Positions 52,747 through 62,380 of a stretch of 64,000 nt of DNA are shown piece by piece. The translations under genes were made by a program, and so were the position numbers. Positions within the stretch are counted from its first letter, which is position 1. Each line of letters starts with the position of its first letter. Under the pieces are notes generated by a model. It was not told where the DNA came from, did not search any database, and worked only from the letters and a program-made list of their open reading frames with translations. The DNA comes from CAYUYM01 sp964449305 (GTDB lineage: Bacteria; Bacteroidota; Ignavibacteria; SZUA-365; CAYQST01). The stretch is from contig CAYUYM010000002.1 of the NCBI GenBank assembly GCA_964449305.1, positions 27,442-91,441 of the forward strand. The letters are read 5' to 3'.

Positions 52747-55107
52747 ATGAAGCTGAACCACATCCCGGAGCAGGCGGAAACACGCATCCTCCTCACCGTC
52801 CAGGGGACGGTGCAGGGGGTGGGCTTCCGTCCCTTTGTCTATCGCCTCGCCATGGAGTGCGGCCTGTCCGGCACAGTGCGCAACATCGGCAGCGGCGTGG
52901 AGATCGACATCCAGGGGGTGGAGGTGCAGGACTTCATCGGCCGGCTCCATGCGGAGCTGCCCCCCCTCGCACGCATCACGCGGTGCAGCGGCAGCCGGCT
53001 GCCCCCCGCCGATCGCCGCGGCTTCGCGATCCTGACCACCGCGGCCTCCACCGCATCCGGCGCCCTCATCCCCGCCGATGTCGCGGTGTGCGATGCCTGC
53101 CTCGCCGAGATGGACGACCCCGCCGACCGGCGGCATGGGTACGCGTTCATCAACTGCACCAATTGCGGTCCCCGCTACACCATCACGCGCACCCTGCCCT
53201 ACGACCGCGTGCAGACGACCATGGATGCATTCCCGATGTGCCCGGAATGCCTGCGCGAATACAACGACCCCGCCAGCCGGCGCTTCCATGCCCAGCCCAA
53301 TGCCTGCCCCGCCTGCGGCCCCCGTCTCTGGTATGCCGACACCTCCGGCGACGACCGGGCTGCCCCCGTCGATCGCGCCCTCGCCCTGCTCCGCCGCGGC
53401 GGCATCCTCGCTCTGCGCAGCCTGGGAGGCTACCACCTTGCCGTCGACGCCCGCAACGACGAGGCCGTTCGCCTGCTCCGCCAGCGCAAGCGGCGCGAGG
53501 AGAAACCCTTCGCCGTGATGGTGCGTGATGTCGCGACGGCCCGCCGAATCTGCCACGTCGACCGGGACGAGGAGGCGTCGCTCACCTCACCTCAGCGCCC
53601 CATCGTCCTCCTGCGCGCACGGGATCACGCGGGGCTCGCTCCATCCATCGCCCCCGACAGCGCGGACTTCGGCCTCATGCTCCCTTCGGCGCCGCTGCAC
53701 CATCTCCTGCTCAGGCTCGGCCCCGACGCCCTGGTGATGACCTCCGGCAATGTGAGTGACGATCCCATCTGCATCGGCGTGGACGAAGCCCGCGCCCGCC
53801 TCGGCCGCCTCGCCGATGGCTTCCTGCATCATGACCGCGACATCCTCCAGCGCTGTGACGATTCCATCGTCCGGCATCTGGCGGGCTCGGCGCGCGTGCT
53901 GCGCCGTGCCCGGGGCATGGTGCCCGATCCGATCGATCTCCGGGACGACGGCCCGGATGTGCTTGCCGTCGGCGGTGAACTCAAATGCACCCTCTGCCTC
54001 GTCACGGGAAGAACGGCCATCGTGAGTCAGCACATCGGCGATCTCGAGGACTATGACGCGGCGGAGTTCCACGAGGCAACGGCGCGTCACCTCGTGACCA
54101 TCGCCCGCAGCACGCCACGCATCATCGCCCACGACACGCATCCCAATTCCATCGCCGCATTTCTCGGGCAGCGTCTTCCGGAGCGGCTCGGTCTCGGCAC
54201 CGTCCGTTTCATCGGTGTGCAGCATCATCATGCCCACCACGTTGCCTGTCTCGCAGAGCATGCGGTGGAAGGCCCCGCGCTGGGTGTGATCCTTGATGGT
54301 GCCGGTCACGGTCCCGACGGCACGGTGTGGGGCGGGGAGTTCCTTGTCGGGGATGTCGGAAGCGTGCGGCGTGCCGGTTGCTTCCGTCCTGTCGGCATGC
54401 CGGGTGGTGACCGGGCGGCACGGGAGCCGGTGCGCATGGCGCTTGCGCACCTCCTGGACGCGCTTGGCAGCGATGCCCCTCCCGTCATCGACCGGCTGCT
54501 CGCCGATGTGGAACCGGATCTCGCCACAAACGCGCGCGCCGCCCTCGCACTGCTGGCAGGGGCACCCATCACCTCAAGCTGTGGTCGCCTCGTCGATGCC
54601 GTCGCCTCCCTGACGCGCATCTGCCACCGCTCGGCCTACGAGGCGCAGGCTGCCATGCGACTCGAACGCGCAGCCACGGCGGCAGGGGACGGCGCTCCGT
54701 ATCCGATCGACTGCACCCACAATGAGGCGGAGGAGGGCTTCCGCATCGACACGCGCCCCATCATCCGTGCGGTGGTGGATGACGTGCATGCCGGTGTCGA
54801 TGCCGGAGTCGTCGCCGCGCGCTTCCACGCCACCCTCATCGCCGCCTGTGCGGAGGGCGTGCGCAGGATGTGGCTGGAATCGGATGTGACAACGGTCGTT
54901 CTCTCCGGAGGTGTGTTTCAGAACACCATCCTTCTCGACGGTCTCACCGCCTCCCTCGAATCACGGGGCTTCACCGTCCTCAGCCCCACACGGCTCCCTG
55001 CCAACGATGGCGGCATCTCCCTCGGGCAGGCGCTCATCGCCCGCCATCGTGCATCCCACGCCGATGTGCCGCCATCCCACGACACGTGTCCACCCTCCAT
55101 CACCTGA
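52747..55107 (+). CDS. hypF: [NiFe] hydrogenase maturation carbamoyltransferase HypF
   Basis: A 786-residue HypF of full length. The acylphosphatase domain has VQGTVQGVGFRPFVYRLA. Zinc-finger pairs are CDACLAEM, CTNCGPRYT, CPECLREY and CPACGPRL, followed by a YrdC-like domain (RRGGILALRSLGGYHLAVDA). The Kae1-like domain has VQHHHAHHVACLAEH, GVILDGAGHGPDGTVWGGE and VVLSGGVFQNTILL. It makes the carbamoyl group from carbamoyl phosphate and passes it to the HypE cysteine on the way to the cyanide ligands. First gene of hypFCDE. Confidence 0.96.
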   Translation: MKLNHIPEQAETRILLTVQGTVQGVGFRPFVYRLAMECGLSGTVRNIGSGVEIDIQGVEVQDFIGRLHAELPPLARITRCSGSRLPPADRRGFAILTTAASTASGALIPADVAVCDACLAEMDDPADRRHGYAFINCTNCGPRYTITRTLPYDRVQTTMDAFPMCPECLREYNDPASRRFHAQPNACPACGPRLWYADTSGDDRAAPVDRALALLRRGGILALRSLGGYHLAVDARNDEAVRLLRQRKRREEKPFAVMVRDVATARRICHVDRDEEASLTSPQRPIVLLRARDHAGLAPSIAPDSADFGLMLPSAPLHHLLLRLGPDALVMTSGNVSDDPICIGVDEARARLGRLADGFLHHDRDILQRCDDSIVRHLAGSARVLRRARGMVPDPIDLRDDGPDVLAVGGELKCTLCLVTGRTAIVSQHIGDLEDYDAAEFHEATARHLVTIARSTPRIIAHDTHPNSIAAFLGQRLPERLGLGTVRFIGVQHHHAHHVACLAEHAVEGPALGVILDGAGHGPDGTVWGGEFLVGDVGSVRRAGCFRPVGMPGGDRAAREPVRMALAHLLDALGSDAPPVIDRLLADVEPDLATNARAALALLAGAPITSSCGRLVDAVASLTRICHRSAYEAQAAMRLERAATAAGDGAPYPIDCTHNEAEEGFRIDTRPIIRAVVDDVHAGVDAGVVAARFHATLIAACAEGVRRMWLESDVTTVVLSGGVFQNTILLDGLTASLESRGFTVLSPTRLPANDGGISLGQALIARHRASHADVPPSHDTCPPSIT

Positions 55108-55127
55108 AACAGCCACAGGATTTTCGC

Positions 55128-55379
55128 ATGTGCCTCGCCGTCCCCCTGCGTATCATCACACTCCTCGACAATGACATGGCCCTCGCCGGTGACGAGGGGG
55201 GGCGGCTCCGAATCAGCCTGTCCCTGCTCGACGAACCGGTGCACGAGGGTGACCATGTGCTCATCCATGCGGGCTTTGCCATCGCCCGCGTTGCGCGGGA
55301 GGAGGCGGAGGAGACGATCGCGATGGTGACGGCCCTGCGATCCTCCGATTCCAGTGAATCCGGGGGAGAGCGCGCATGA
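55128..55379 (+). CDS. hypC: Hydrogenase maturation chaperone HypC
   Basis: An 83-residue HypC/HybG/HupF protein. It starts MCLAVPLRI with the essential Cys2, and the OB-like body has HEGDHVLIHAGFAIARV then an acidic helix (EEAEETIAMV). It carries the Fe(CN)2CO unit with HypD. It starts 20 nt after hypF and ends 25 nt before hypD. The ATG is preceded by CAGGA. Confidence 0.95.
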   Translation: MCLAVPLRIITLLDNDMALAGDEGGRLRISLSLLDEPVHEGDHVLIHAGFAIARVAREEAEETIAMVTALRSSDSSESGGERA

Positions 55380-55404
55380 ACCGGCCGGTGAAGGGGATGG
55401 TGCG

Positions 55405-56466
55405 ATGAGCGCGCCAGGCATCCGGGCTGCCGTGGAGCGCCTGCGCAGCCATGCGCCACAGAGGGAGGTGGCCATCATGGAGTTCTGCGGCGGACACACG
55501 GTGGCGATGTTCCGGCATGGCATCCGTTCGCTTGTGCCGCAGGGCGTGCGGCTCCTTTCCGGGCCGGGCTGCCCCGTGTGCGTCACCTCCGATTCCGACC
55601 TGATGCTCGCCGCCGCGCTGGCGTCCACACCAGGCGTCATCCTCGCCACCTATGGCGACATGATCCGCGTTCCGGGCGGGGGGGGCTCCCTCGCCGACCT
55701 TCGTTCCGCCGGCGCTGGCGTTGAGGTCGTCTACTCCACGCTTGATGCGCTGGATCTTGCACGCGCTCATCCGGACAGGCAGGTGGTGTTCTTTGCCGTG
55801 GGATTCGAGACCAGCGCCCCGGCGGCCGCCATGGCGGTGCTGCTGGCCGGGCGCGAGGCGCTTCCAAACTTCAGCATCTGCAGTGTCATGAAGCTCACCG
55901 CCCCGGGCGCACGGGCGCTCCTGCAGTCCGGTGACGTGCGTATCGACGGGGTGCTCGGCCCCGGCCATGTGTCGGCGATCACCGGCGCCGGGGCCTGGCG
56001 CTTCCTGCCCGATGACCATGGCATCCCGGTGGTGCTGTCCGGCTTTGAACCGGAGGGCATCATCGCCTCCCTCGATGCGCTTCTCACCATGATCTGCGAG
56101 GGAAGACCGGATATGGTGAACGGGTATCGTCACGTGGTCACCGATCAGGGGAATCTCCGCGCACAGAGTGCCGTGGAGCGCGTCTTCACGACAGAGGACG
56201 CCGAGTGGCGGGGCTTTGGTGTCATCCCCGCCAGCGGCCTGCGCATCCGCCCGGAGTACGCCAACTTCGACGCCCTCCGGCGCTTCAGGGTGGAGCGGCT
56301 GCCCGCGCGTTCGCATCCCGCATGCCGCTGCGGCGACGTGGTCCGCGCGCTCATCGATCCACCCGCGTGCCCCGCCTATGGCACGGCCTGCACGCCTGCC
56401 ACGCCTCTGGGACCCTGCATGGTGTCCGCCGAGGGCGTGTGCGCGGCATGGGCGGACTACGCCTGA
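55405..56466 (+). CDS. hypD: Hydrogenase maturation scaffold HypD
   Basis: A 353-residue HypD. Conserved elements: IMEFCGGHTVAMF (Cys for iron centre), LLSGPGCPVCVTSD, LATYGDMIRVPG, FFAVGFETSAPA, GVLGPGHVS and the C-terminal [4Fe-4S] region with CRCGDVVR and CPAYGTAC. The Fe(CN)2CO group is assembled on HypCD. The ATG at 55405 excludes 17 non-conserved residues that overlap hypC. Confidence 0.95.
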   Translation: MSAPGIRAAVERLRSHAPQREVAIMEFCGGHTVAMFRHGIRSLVPQGVRLLSGPGCPVCVTSDSDLMLAAALASTPGVILATYGDMIRVPGGGGSLADLRSAGAGVEVVYSTLDALDLARAHPDRQVVFFAVGFETSAPAAAMAVLLAGREALPNFSICSVMKLTAPGARALLQSGDVRIDGVLGPGHVSAITGAGAWRFLPDDHGIPVVLSGFEPEGIIASLDALLTMICEGRPDMVNGYRHVVTDQGNLRAQSAVERVFTTEDAEWRGFGVIPASGLRIRPEYANFDALRRFRVERLPARSHPACRCGDVVRALIDPPACPAYGTACTPATPLGPCMVSAEGVCAAWADYA

Positions 56467-56519
56467 CCGGGTCGCATCATGAACCGACACGCATCATCAC
56501 CATCCCGACACATGAACGC

Positions 56520-57527
56520 ATGACCACCACCATCCAGATCTCCCACGGCAGCGGCGGCTCGATGATGCACGACCTCATCGCCTCCATCATGCTCCCCGCC
56601 TTCGACAACCCATTCCTGCGCCAGGGCAACGACCAGGCCGTCATCCCCATGACAGGTGGGCGCCTCGCCTTCTCCACCGATGCCTACGTCGTCGATCCGC
56701 TCTTCTTCCCCGGTGGCAGCATCGGTCACCTCGCCGTGCACGGGACCATCAACGACGTGGCCATGTGTGGGGCGATGCCCGTGGGTCTGTCGGCCGCCTT
56801 CATCCTGGAGGAGGGTCTGCCGATGGAGACCCTCGAGCGCGTTGTGGCCGACATGCGCGATGCCGCCAATGCCGCCGGTGTCCCGATCGTGACAGGGGAC
56901 ACAAAGGTGGTGGGGCGTGGCAGTTGTGACGGCATGTACATCACCACTGCGGGCATCGGCATCGTGCCGGATGGCGTGCATCTCGACGGCGGACGCATCT
57001 GTGCGGGCGATGCCGTGATTCTGTCCGGACCGGTCGGCAACCATGGCGTCGCCGTGGCTTCGCAGCGCCGGGGGATGGTGTTCGAAACGCCCGTGTTGTC
57101 CGACACGGCTGCCCTCCATCGCCTGGTCGCCGCCATGCTGGATGCATCCGGCGGCATCCATGCGATGCGCGATCCGACGCGTGGAGGACTTGCCGCGACG
57201 CTCAACGAGCTGGCCGTCCAGGCCCGCGTGGGTGTCGAGGTGGAGGAGGACGCCATCGCCATCGACGCGGGCGTCCGGACCGCATGCGCCATTTTCGGCT
57301 TCGACCCTCTCCAGCTCGCCTGCGAGGGCGCCCTCATCGCCTTTGTGGCGCCGGGCGACGCCGATGCCGTGCTCCAGGCGATGCGTTCGCGGCCGGAGGG
57401 GGCCTCCGCCGCCATCATCGGTCACGTGCTGGACGACAGGCCGGGGGGGGTCCGCATGCGCACATCCATCGGGGGCAGGCGCCTCATTCCCATGCCCGCC
57501 GGCGAGATCCTTCCACGCATCTGCTAG
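56520..57527 (+). CDS. hypE: Hydrogenase maturation dehydratase HypE
   Basis: A 335-residue HypE of the PurM-like ATPase fold. SHGSGGSMMHDLI, AFSTDAYVVDPLFFPGG, HGTINDVAMCGA, VTGDTKVV and DPTRGGLAATLNEL are diagnostic. It ends PRIC, the C-terminal cysteine that receives the carbamoyl group and is dehydrated to thiocyanate. It follows hypD by 53 nt. hypA and hypB, which insert nickel, are not in the window. Confidence 0.96.
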   Translation: MTTTIQISHGSGGSMMHDLIASIMLPAFDNPFLRQGNDQAVIPMTGGRLAFSTDAYVVDPLFFPGGSIGHLAVHGTINDVAMCGAMPVGLSAAFILEEGLPMETLERVVADMRDAANAAGVPIVTGDTKVVGRGSCDGMYITTAGIGIVPDGVHLDGGRICAGDAVILSGPVGNHGVAVASQRRGMVFETPVLSDTAALHRLVAAMLDASGGIHAMRDPTRGGLAATLNELAVQARVGVEVEEDAIAIDAGVRTACAIFGFDPLQLACEGALIAFVAPGDADAVLQAMRSRPEGASAAIIGHVLDDRPGGVRMRTSIGGRRLIPMPAGEILPRIC

Positions 57528-57535
57528 ACCGGCCG

Positions 57536-57568
57536 TTGTTTCTGGCCCCGTGAATCACTACCTTTTTG
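57536..57568 (+). promoter_or_regulatory. Bacteroidota-type promoter before the T9SS cargo gene
   Basis: TTG (57536-57538) and TACCTTTTTG (57559-57568), 20 nt apart, fit the -33 TTTG / -7 TAnnTTTG pattern used by the Bacteroidota main sigma factor. They lie 31 nt before the start codon and overlap the end of hypE by only the inter-gene spacer. Confidence 0.5.
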
Positions 57569-57598
57569 CCTCATCCACACTTCACCAGCCACATTGCG

Positions 57599-58897
57599 AT
57601 GAAACACCTTTCCCCGATTCTCGTTGCCCTGATCCTCCTCGCGGGCGCCTGTCATGCCCAGGAGATCACTGAACGCCCGAGCCATTGGACGGGTTCGGGG
57701 ATCTGGCCCGGCGATCCACAGCACTTGATGCCATTCGGAGGTCTCACCTTTCTTCCCAAAACCGCCGCCACAGCGATGTATCCCTGCCCGGTCTACTGGT
57801 ACTACGACGACTCCAATCCCGCATCCCAGACCTATGCCGAACCGATACCCACCAAACGCTGGGCTGTGCGCATGTCGCCGGCCGAGGTGTGTACGGCATG
57901 GACGGTGACGCTGGATTTCGACATCAACAATGCCAGCACCGGCGAACGTGACACGCTCTACTTCTTTCTCCGTGAAGTGACCGCGCCCTACGCCCAGATC
58001 TACCAGTGCTACTACCTTGCGCGCCCCGGATCAAATGCCGGTGAATACGAGATCTCCCCCTCGCCCCTCAACACCCCTCCTGCATCAGGCACCCAGGTGG
58101 TGAATCCGAAGCGTGATTTCTACCTCGGCGTCTATGTGAAGGGCTATCCGACGCATGAAGTCGTGTGGCGTTTCAAGGCCCCGATCACTCCACCCTTCCT
58201 GCGGAGCGTCTGTTTTCCCACACCGACCACCATTCAACCCGCCTCCACCGTGCTCGGCTTCGATGCCGACTTCCTCATGTCGGCACGATTGTGCCATCGT
58301 GGGGTCATTCCCGTGGAGATGGAGTCCCTGAACGCCGGTCTCGAGGACGGCTCCGTGGTGCTGCGCTGGAAGACCGCATCTGAGCTGAACAACCTGGGCT
58401 TCGAGATCGCCCGAGCATCGGATCGCAACGGACCGTGGATTCTGCGCGGCTTCCAGCCTGGGCACGGCACCTCCATGGAGGCGCACAGCTATGTCTGGAC
58501 CGATCCCATGACGCCCGGAGAACAGGGCGGAACGTGGTGCTACCGCCTGCGCCAGCTTGATGCCGAGGGAACCTACGAGGACTTTTTCACACAGGCCATG
58601 GAAGGCGTTGTCCCTGCACGCTTCGGCCTTCAGCCTGTCCATCCGAATCCCTTCCAGACCGGTGGTGCGGCAGCCACGATCACCTGCTCGATCCAGACCG
58701 ACACCCGCGTCCGGATCGATCTCTGCGACATCTTCGGTCGCTCCCTCTCCACGGTGATTGATGACGCACTGACCGCCGGAACACATCGCCTCGCATGGGC
58801 TCCGAACCAGGGGGCCCCCCTCACGCCCGGCAGATACTTCGTGCGCATGTTCGCCGACGGGCGCACCGCCATTCAGCCGCTCATCATCAATCGCTGA
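57599..58897 (+). CDS. Secreted protein with T9SS type A sorting domain
   Basis: A 432-residue protein. Signal peptide ([19 protein letters not shown]). The N-terminal half is unassigned, beta-rich ([20 protein letters not shown]). Residues about 245-330 form an Ig/FN3-like segment common before sorting domains ([20 protein letters not shown]). The C-terminal type IX sorting domain is about 345-432 ([32 protein letters not shown]). It should be exported and cell-surface attached or released. Function unknown. Probably its own promoter. Confidence 0.87.
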   Translation: MKHLSPILVALILLAGACHAQEITERPSHWTGSGIWPGDPQHLMPFGGLTFLPKTAATAMYPCPVYWYYDDSNPASQTYAEPIPTKRWAVRMSPAEVCTAWTVTLDFDINNASTGERDTLYFFLREVTAPYAQIYQCYYLARPGSNAGEYEISPSPLNTPPASGTQVVNPKRDFYLGVYVKGYPTHEVVWRFKAPITPPFLRSVCFPTPTTIQPASTVLGFDADFLMSARLCHRGVIPVEMESLNAGLEDGSVVLRWKTASELNNLGFEIARASDRNGPWILRGFQPGHGTSMEAHSYVWTDPMTPGEQGGTWCYRLRQLDAEGTYEDFFTQAMEGVVPARFGLQPVHPNPFQTGGAAATITCSIQTDTRVRIDLCDIFGRSLSTVIDDALTAGTHRLAWAPNQGAPLTPGRYFVRMFADGRTAIQPLIINR

Positions 58898-58920
58898 TCC
58901 CACCGAACCACCGCCCCCCC

Positions 58921-59385
58921 ATGGATGACGCAACGCGGCGATCCGTCCGCATCACCCGCCTCTCGGAAGAGTACAGCGACATCCCTCTCCCGGCCTATGC
59001 CACCGAGGGCAGCGCAGGGCTCGATCTTCGGGCCGCCGTTGGCGGGCCCATCACACTCGCTCCGGGCGAGATACGCGCGGTGCCCACGAACATCGCCATC
59101 GAGCTGCCACCAGATCTCGAGGCGCAGGTGCGTCCACGCTCCGGCCTGGCGCTCCGGCATGGCATCACGCTCCCGAATTCCCCGGGCACCATTGATTCCG
59201 ATTACCGCGGGGAGATCATCGTGATCATGGCCAACATGGGGCGCGCCCCCTTCACCTTCGATCGCGGCGAACGCATCGCCCAGCTCGTTGTCGCTCCGGT
59301 CATCCGCATCGCCTGGGAGGAGGCCCCGAGCCTGTCGGACACCAGACGCAGTGATGGCGGTTTCGGTCACTCCGGACGCGCATGA
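58921..59385 (+). CDS. dut: dUTP diphosphatase
   Basis: A 154-residue trimeric dUTPase. All five motifs are in order: [32 protein letters not shown] (catalytic Asp), [10 protein letters not shown] and [10 protein letters not shown]. The last motif reads FGHSG where FGSTG is usual, a mild variation. It makes dUMP and keeps uracil out of DNA. It starts 23 nt after the T9SS gene. Confidence 0.95.
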   Translation: MDDATRRSVRITRLSEEYSDIPLPAYATEGSAGLDLRAAVGGPITLAPGEIRAVPTNIAIELPPDLEAQVRPRSGLALRHGITLPNSPGTIDSDYRGEIIVIMANMGRAPFTFDRGERIAQLVVAPVIRIAWEEAPSLSDTRRSDGGFGHSGRA

Positions 59386-59448
59386 TGCCTTTCCCAGTCG
59401 TGTCTTTCATCCATCTCACACCGAGGGGCCGCCATCATCGGTGAGCTC

Positions 59449-60318
59449 ATGGCGCTTGCAACGGCGGGCCTGTGGGCGGCCACGTCGATGCTGTTCTCCG
59501 CCGCCACGGATCGTGTCGGGGCCTCGGAGGTCAACATCGTCCGATTGTGCGTGGGCGCTGTTCTGCTCGTCCTCACCATCATCATCGGTGGGATCCCGAT
59601 CGAGGTCACCTGGCGGCAGGTGCTTTTCCTCGCAGCCAGCGGCATTGTCGGCCTCACTTTCGGGGACTCCTTTCTCTTCATGTCCATGCGCGACATCGGT
59701 GCCCGCATGAGCATGCTCGTCATGTCCTCTGTTCCGATCTTCTCGTCGGTGCTCTCGTGGTTCCTCCTGGGCGAGGGGCTCGGCATGTGGGAGTTCGTCG
59801 GCATCGTACTCACGGTCGCCGGCATCGCCCTCGTCATTCTCCGGCGTCCGGAGCCGCATGAAACAGGGCGGCGCGTCAATACTCGCGGCGTGGTGTACGG
59901 CTTCCTCGGCGCAATCGGGCAGGCCGGTGGCCTGATGCTCGCCAAGGAGGCCCTGGTCACCACCCCGGTCAACAGCTTCCTCGCCACCTTCATCCGCATC
60001 GCCACCTCCCTCGTCTTCCTCATCCCCATGGCCATGCTCACCGGGGGCTTTGTCCGGCGTGTCCGTGCATTCCAGTCCGATGGTCGCGCCCTGGCACAGG
60101 TGCTCGTCGGCAGCATCGTCGGTCCCTATCTCGGCATCACCTTCAGCCTCATCGCCATCACCCATGCGAACGTGGGCGTCGCCTCGGCGATCATGTCCAC
60201 CGTGCCCATCATCATGCTGCCCCTGGTCCGGTGGATCGACAGGGAGGAGCTGCACTGGCGTGCCTGGGTCGGCGCACTCATCGCTGTCGGTGGCACGGCC
60301 ATCCTGTTCCTCCTGTGA
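59449..60318 (+). CDS. DMT-superfamily EamA transporter
   Basis: A 289-residue protein with ten predicted membrane helices in two EamA repeats (about 1-135 and 150-289). The first repeat has LVMSSVPIFSSVLSWFLLGEGL, the second VGVASAIMSTVPIIMLPLVR. It exports or imports a small metabolite; substrate unknown. The family N-terminus GELMAL extends 5 codons upstream of the first ATG and begins with ATC-ATC after GAGGGG, so an AUC start at 59434 or 59437 is possible. The ATG at 59449 is the conventional choice. Confidence 0.87.
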   Translation: MALATAGLWAATSMLFSAATDRVGASEVNIVRLCVGAVLLVLTIIIGGIPIEVTWRQVLFLAASGIVGLTFGDSFLFMSMRDIGARMSMLVMSSVPIFSSVLSWFLLGEGLGMWEFVGIVLTVAGIALVILRRPEPHETGRRVNTRGVVYGFLGAIGQAGGLMLAKEALVTTPVNSFLATFIRIATSLVFLIPMAMLTGGFVRRVRAFQSDGRALAQVLVGSIVGPYLGITFSLIAITHANVGVASAIMSTVPIIMLPLVRWIDREELHWRAWVGALIAVGGTAILFLL

Positions 60319-60461
60319 ACGATCGCCTTCTCCACCGATGGTCAGCACCACCCACCGCAGGCACCTCCGGTGGTGGGTGACGTCGAATCGTTTCGTGGGA
60401 TGCTGCATCTCATCGGATGTTGCCGGTCGGCCCCGAGTCACGGCACACATGTGAAACGACC

Positions 60462-60728
60462 ATGGAAGCCGCAACAGTGAAACAGAACCCCACCATCCGA
60501 CGCATCGCTTCAAAGCTCCTTCCCCTGGCCCTTGGCGCGGCGGGTGGATATGGCTACTGGTACTTCATCGGCTGCTCCTCCGGATCCTGCCCCATCACGA
60601 GTACGTGGCACACGAGCACGCTCTATGGACTGCTCGTGGGGGCATCGTGGCTCCTTCCCGGTCCGAAACGCTCCAAGAAAACTGCAGCGGCCGACGTCAC
60701 GCCGACCCTGCCCGATGACACGCACTAA
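60462..60728 (+). CDS. Small membrane protein (DUF6132-like)
   Basis: An 88-residue protein with two membrane helices. The signature GGYGYWYFIGCSSGSCPITS between them, then STLYGLLVGASWLL, matches small Bacteroidota proteins grouped as DUF6132. The C-x4-C pair in the loop is conserved in that group; these genes often sit beside rhodanese/sulfur-transfer genes, as here. The ATG at 60462 removes 15 unlike residues. It is followed 15 nt later by a zinc-ribbon gene. Confidence 0.8.
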   Translation: MEAATVKQNPTIRRIASKLLPLALGAAGGYGYWYFIGCSSGSCPITSTWHTSTLYGLLVGASWLLPGPKRSKKTAAADVTPTLPDDTH

Positions 60729-60743
60729 CCACAGGAGAACATC

Positions 60744-60989
60744 ATGCCCGTCTTTGAATATCAGTGCACCGATTGCCAGAAGGCATACGACATCTTCTTC
60801 AAGACCCGTGAGGATGCATCGGCAGTCGAGTGCCCCTCGTGCCACTCGAAGAACCATCGCAAGAAGCTCTCGTCCTTCGCCCCGTCCATGGGGCAGTCGT
60901 CTTCATCCTACGATGGAGGCTGTTCGACAGGCACCTGCGGCATGCCGTCCTTCGGTGGCTGTGCCAATGGATTGTGTGGATTGAACTGA
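60744..60989 (+). CDS. FmdB-type zinc-ribbon protein
   Basis: An 81-residue protein. MPVFEYQCTDCQKAYDIFF and VECPSCHSKN form the FmdB zinc ribbon (two C-x2-C knuckles). The C-terminus is Gly/Cys-rich (GGCSTGTCGMPSFGGC) with four more Cys, common in this family. Regulatory or assembly factor of unknown target. It has AGGAG before the ATG and a terminator after. Confidence 0.9.
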   Translation: MPVFEYQCTDCQKAYDIFFKTREDASAVECPSCHSKNHRKKLSSFAPSMGQSSSSYDGGCSTGTCGMPSFGGCANGLCGLN

Positions 60990-61018
60990 TCTGTTCGCTC
61001 ATGTGTTCATGGTGAAGT

Positions 61019-61060
61019 GATGCGTCCTCCCGCCTCACCGCACGGACGCATCGTTTGTTT
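61019..61060 (+). terminator. Hairpin terminator after the zinc-ribbon gene
   Basis: A 9-bp stem GATGCGTCC / GGACGCATC with a 16-nt loop, followed by GTTTGTTT, 30 nt after the stop codon and just before the rhodanese gene. Confidence 0.75.
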
Positions 61061-61084
61061 CCACCCCTTCACCAGCGCTGCACC

Positions 61085-61450
61085 ATGAGCCTCTTCTCAC
61101 GTCTCTTTTCACGTCTGTCCGGGAGTTCCTTGCGATCGATCGATGTGCTCGAACTGAAACAGGTGTTTTCGGATGACCCGTCCGCGGTTGTCCTCGATGT
61201 GCGTTCACCCGGCGAGTTGACCGGCCCGGACGGTGTCCTTCCCGGGGCGATCAACATCCCGATCAATGATCTGAGATCCCGTGTTGCGGACCTCGAGCCT
61301 CATCGCGACAGGCCGATCCACGTGATCTGCGCCAGCGGCTCTCGCTCCATGGTCGGGGCGGCGATGCTGACCGGGGCGGGCTTTCAGGCGGTGAACATCA
61401 AAGGTGGGATGTCGGCGTGGCGCCGCGCCTTCGGCCGCGCCGCCCGCTGA
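61085..61450 (+). CDS. Single-domain rhodanese
   Basis: A 121-residue rhodanese. DVLELKQVFSDDPSAVVLDVRSPGEL, then PGAINIPINDL, and the active loop VICASGSRS with the persulfide Cys (about residue 83), closing with GGMSAWRRAFG. It transfers sulfur to small acceptors such as cyanide or thiols. Its stop codon directly abuts the end of the convergent lipoprotein gene. Confidence 0.92.
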   Translation: MSLFSRLFSRLSGSSLRSIDVLELKQVFSDDPSAVVLDVRSPGELTGPDGVLPGAINIPINDLRSRVADLEPHRDRPIHVICASGSRSMVGAAMLTGAGFQAVNIKGGMSAWRRAFGRAAR

Positions 61451-62380
61451 TCATCGCCTGCGCCTGATCAACCACAACGGCGCCGGTGTACCCTCCGTTG
61501 TCGTGAACAACGCTTCTCCATCCAGCGAATGGCACAGTGCCTCCCCCTGAGTCAACACGGGGAGTTCCACCATGGTCGGTGTCGCCCTCCAGAGGGCGTC
61601 GCCGTCCGCGGTGTCCGCTGTGGTGAATTCCATGGCCACGAGGTAGGTCCGGAGCACGGCGCGCCGGCCATCGGGCGAGATGTCCGCCGCCGTCACCAGT
61701 CGCAGGGCGCCAAGCTCGAAGGGGACTGCGATGCGCGCAGCATCGTCCAGCATCCTTGGGGAGGTGGCGCCATCGAGCCACCGCGCAGAGGAGACGATGC
61801 ACTCCGCATCCGTGGTTTTCGAGACCAGGTACAGTGCCCCGGTGGTCGGATGCACGGCCAGCGCCTCGCAATTCCTCGGGCCGTCGGTGTAGGTGAAGGA
61901 ATTCGTGGCCGCGCGGACATGGATGACGGTGTCGCGCCAGCTCCGGCTGATCGCCGGTTCCTCGATGCGGTACACCGTGATGAATGGTCGGACCCGGTCG
62001 TTGTCACCCACGTCGGCAATGAAGATCCACGGCCGGCCGCCGAGCGTCACCGAGGCGATGTCCTCCCAGTCAATCGCCGCCGCCCCGTCGATGCGGACCT
62101 CGGCCAGCACGGTGCCCGTGGTGTCGATGGCGAAGATGCGCGGTTCGTCGCCGCTGTCGTTGTGCACCCAGAGGATGCCTCCGTCGAAGCGTGAGGCGGC
62201 CAGTCCGGACGCTTCGCTGATGGCTGCCGACGTGATCAACCCACACTGGCGGGGTGGACTGTGGAGGGCGGTATCCTCCTGGCGGAGGCTGTCGACGGGT
62301 GTGACCGGCGCCGCCGGGCCCGACGGTGGGGAGCAGCCGAGAAGGACAAGGGTGGCAAGAAGGGGGAGGATGGGGTGCAT
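61451..62380 (-). CDS. Putative lipoprotein with beta-propeller-like body
   Basis: A 309-residue protein. The lipoprotein signal is PLLATLVLLGCSPP (Cys about residue 16). The mature part carries SGLAASRFDGGILWVHNDSGDEP, GRPWIFIADVGDNDRVR, RNCEALAVHPTTGALYLVSK and LSPDGRRAVLRTY-like blades, as seen in esterase-like/SdiA-regulated propellers. Surface-located binding or structural role; no enzyme motif. The ATG at 62380 was chosen because the 40 residues upstream are not signal-like. Confidence 0.75.
   Translation of the reverse strand: MHPILPLLATLVLLGCSPPSGPAAPVTPVDSLRQEDTALHSPPRQCGLITSAAISEASGLAASRFDGGILWVHNDSGDEPRIFAIDTTGTVLAEVRIDGAAAIDWEDIASVTLGGRPWIFIADVGDNDRVRPFITVYRIEEPAISRSWRDTVIHVRAATNSFTYTDGPRNCEALAVHPTTGALYLVSKTTDAECIVSSARWLDGATSPRMLDDAARIAVPFELGALRLVTAADISPDGRRAVLRTYLVAMEFTTADTADGDALWRATPTMVELPVLTQGEALCHSLDGEALFTTTEGTPAPLWLIRRRR

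Noticed and set aside
52625..52750. A short frame with a GGAGG site between the PBP gene and hypF, considered as hypA
   Set aside because: Its roughly 41 residues are Pro/Arg-rich with none of the HypA nickel or zinc motifs.
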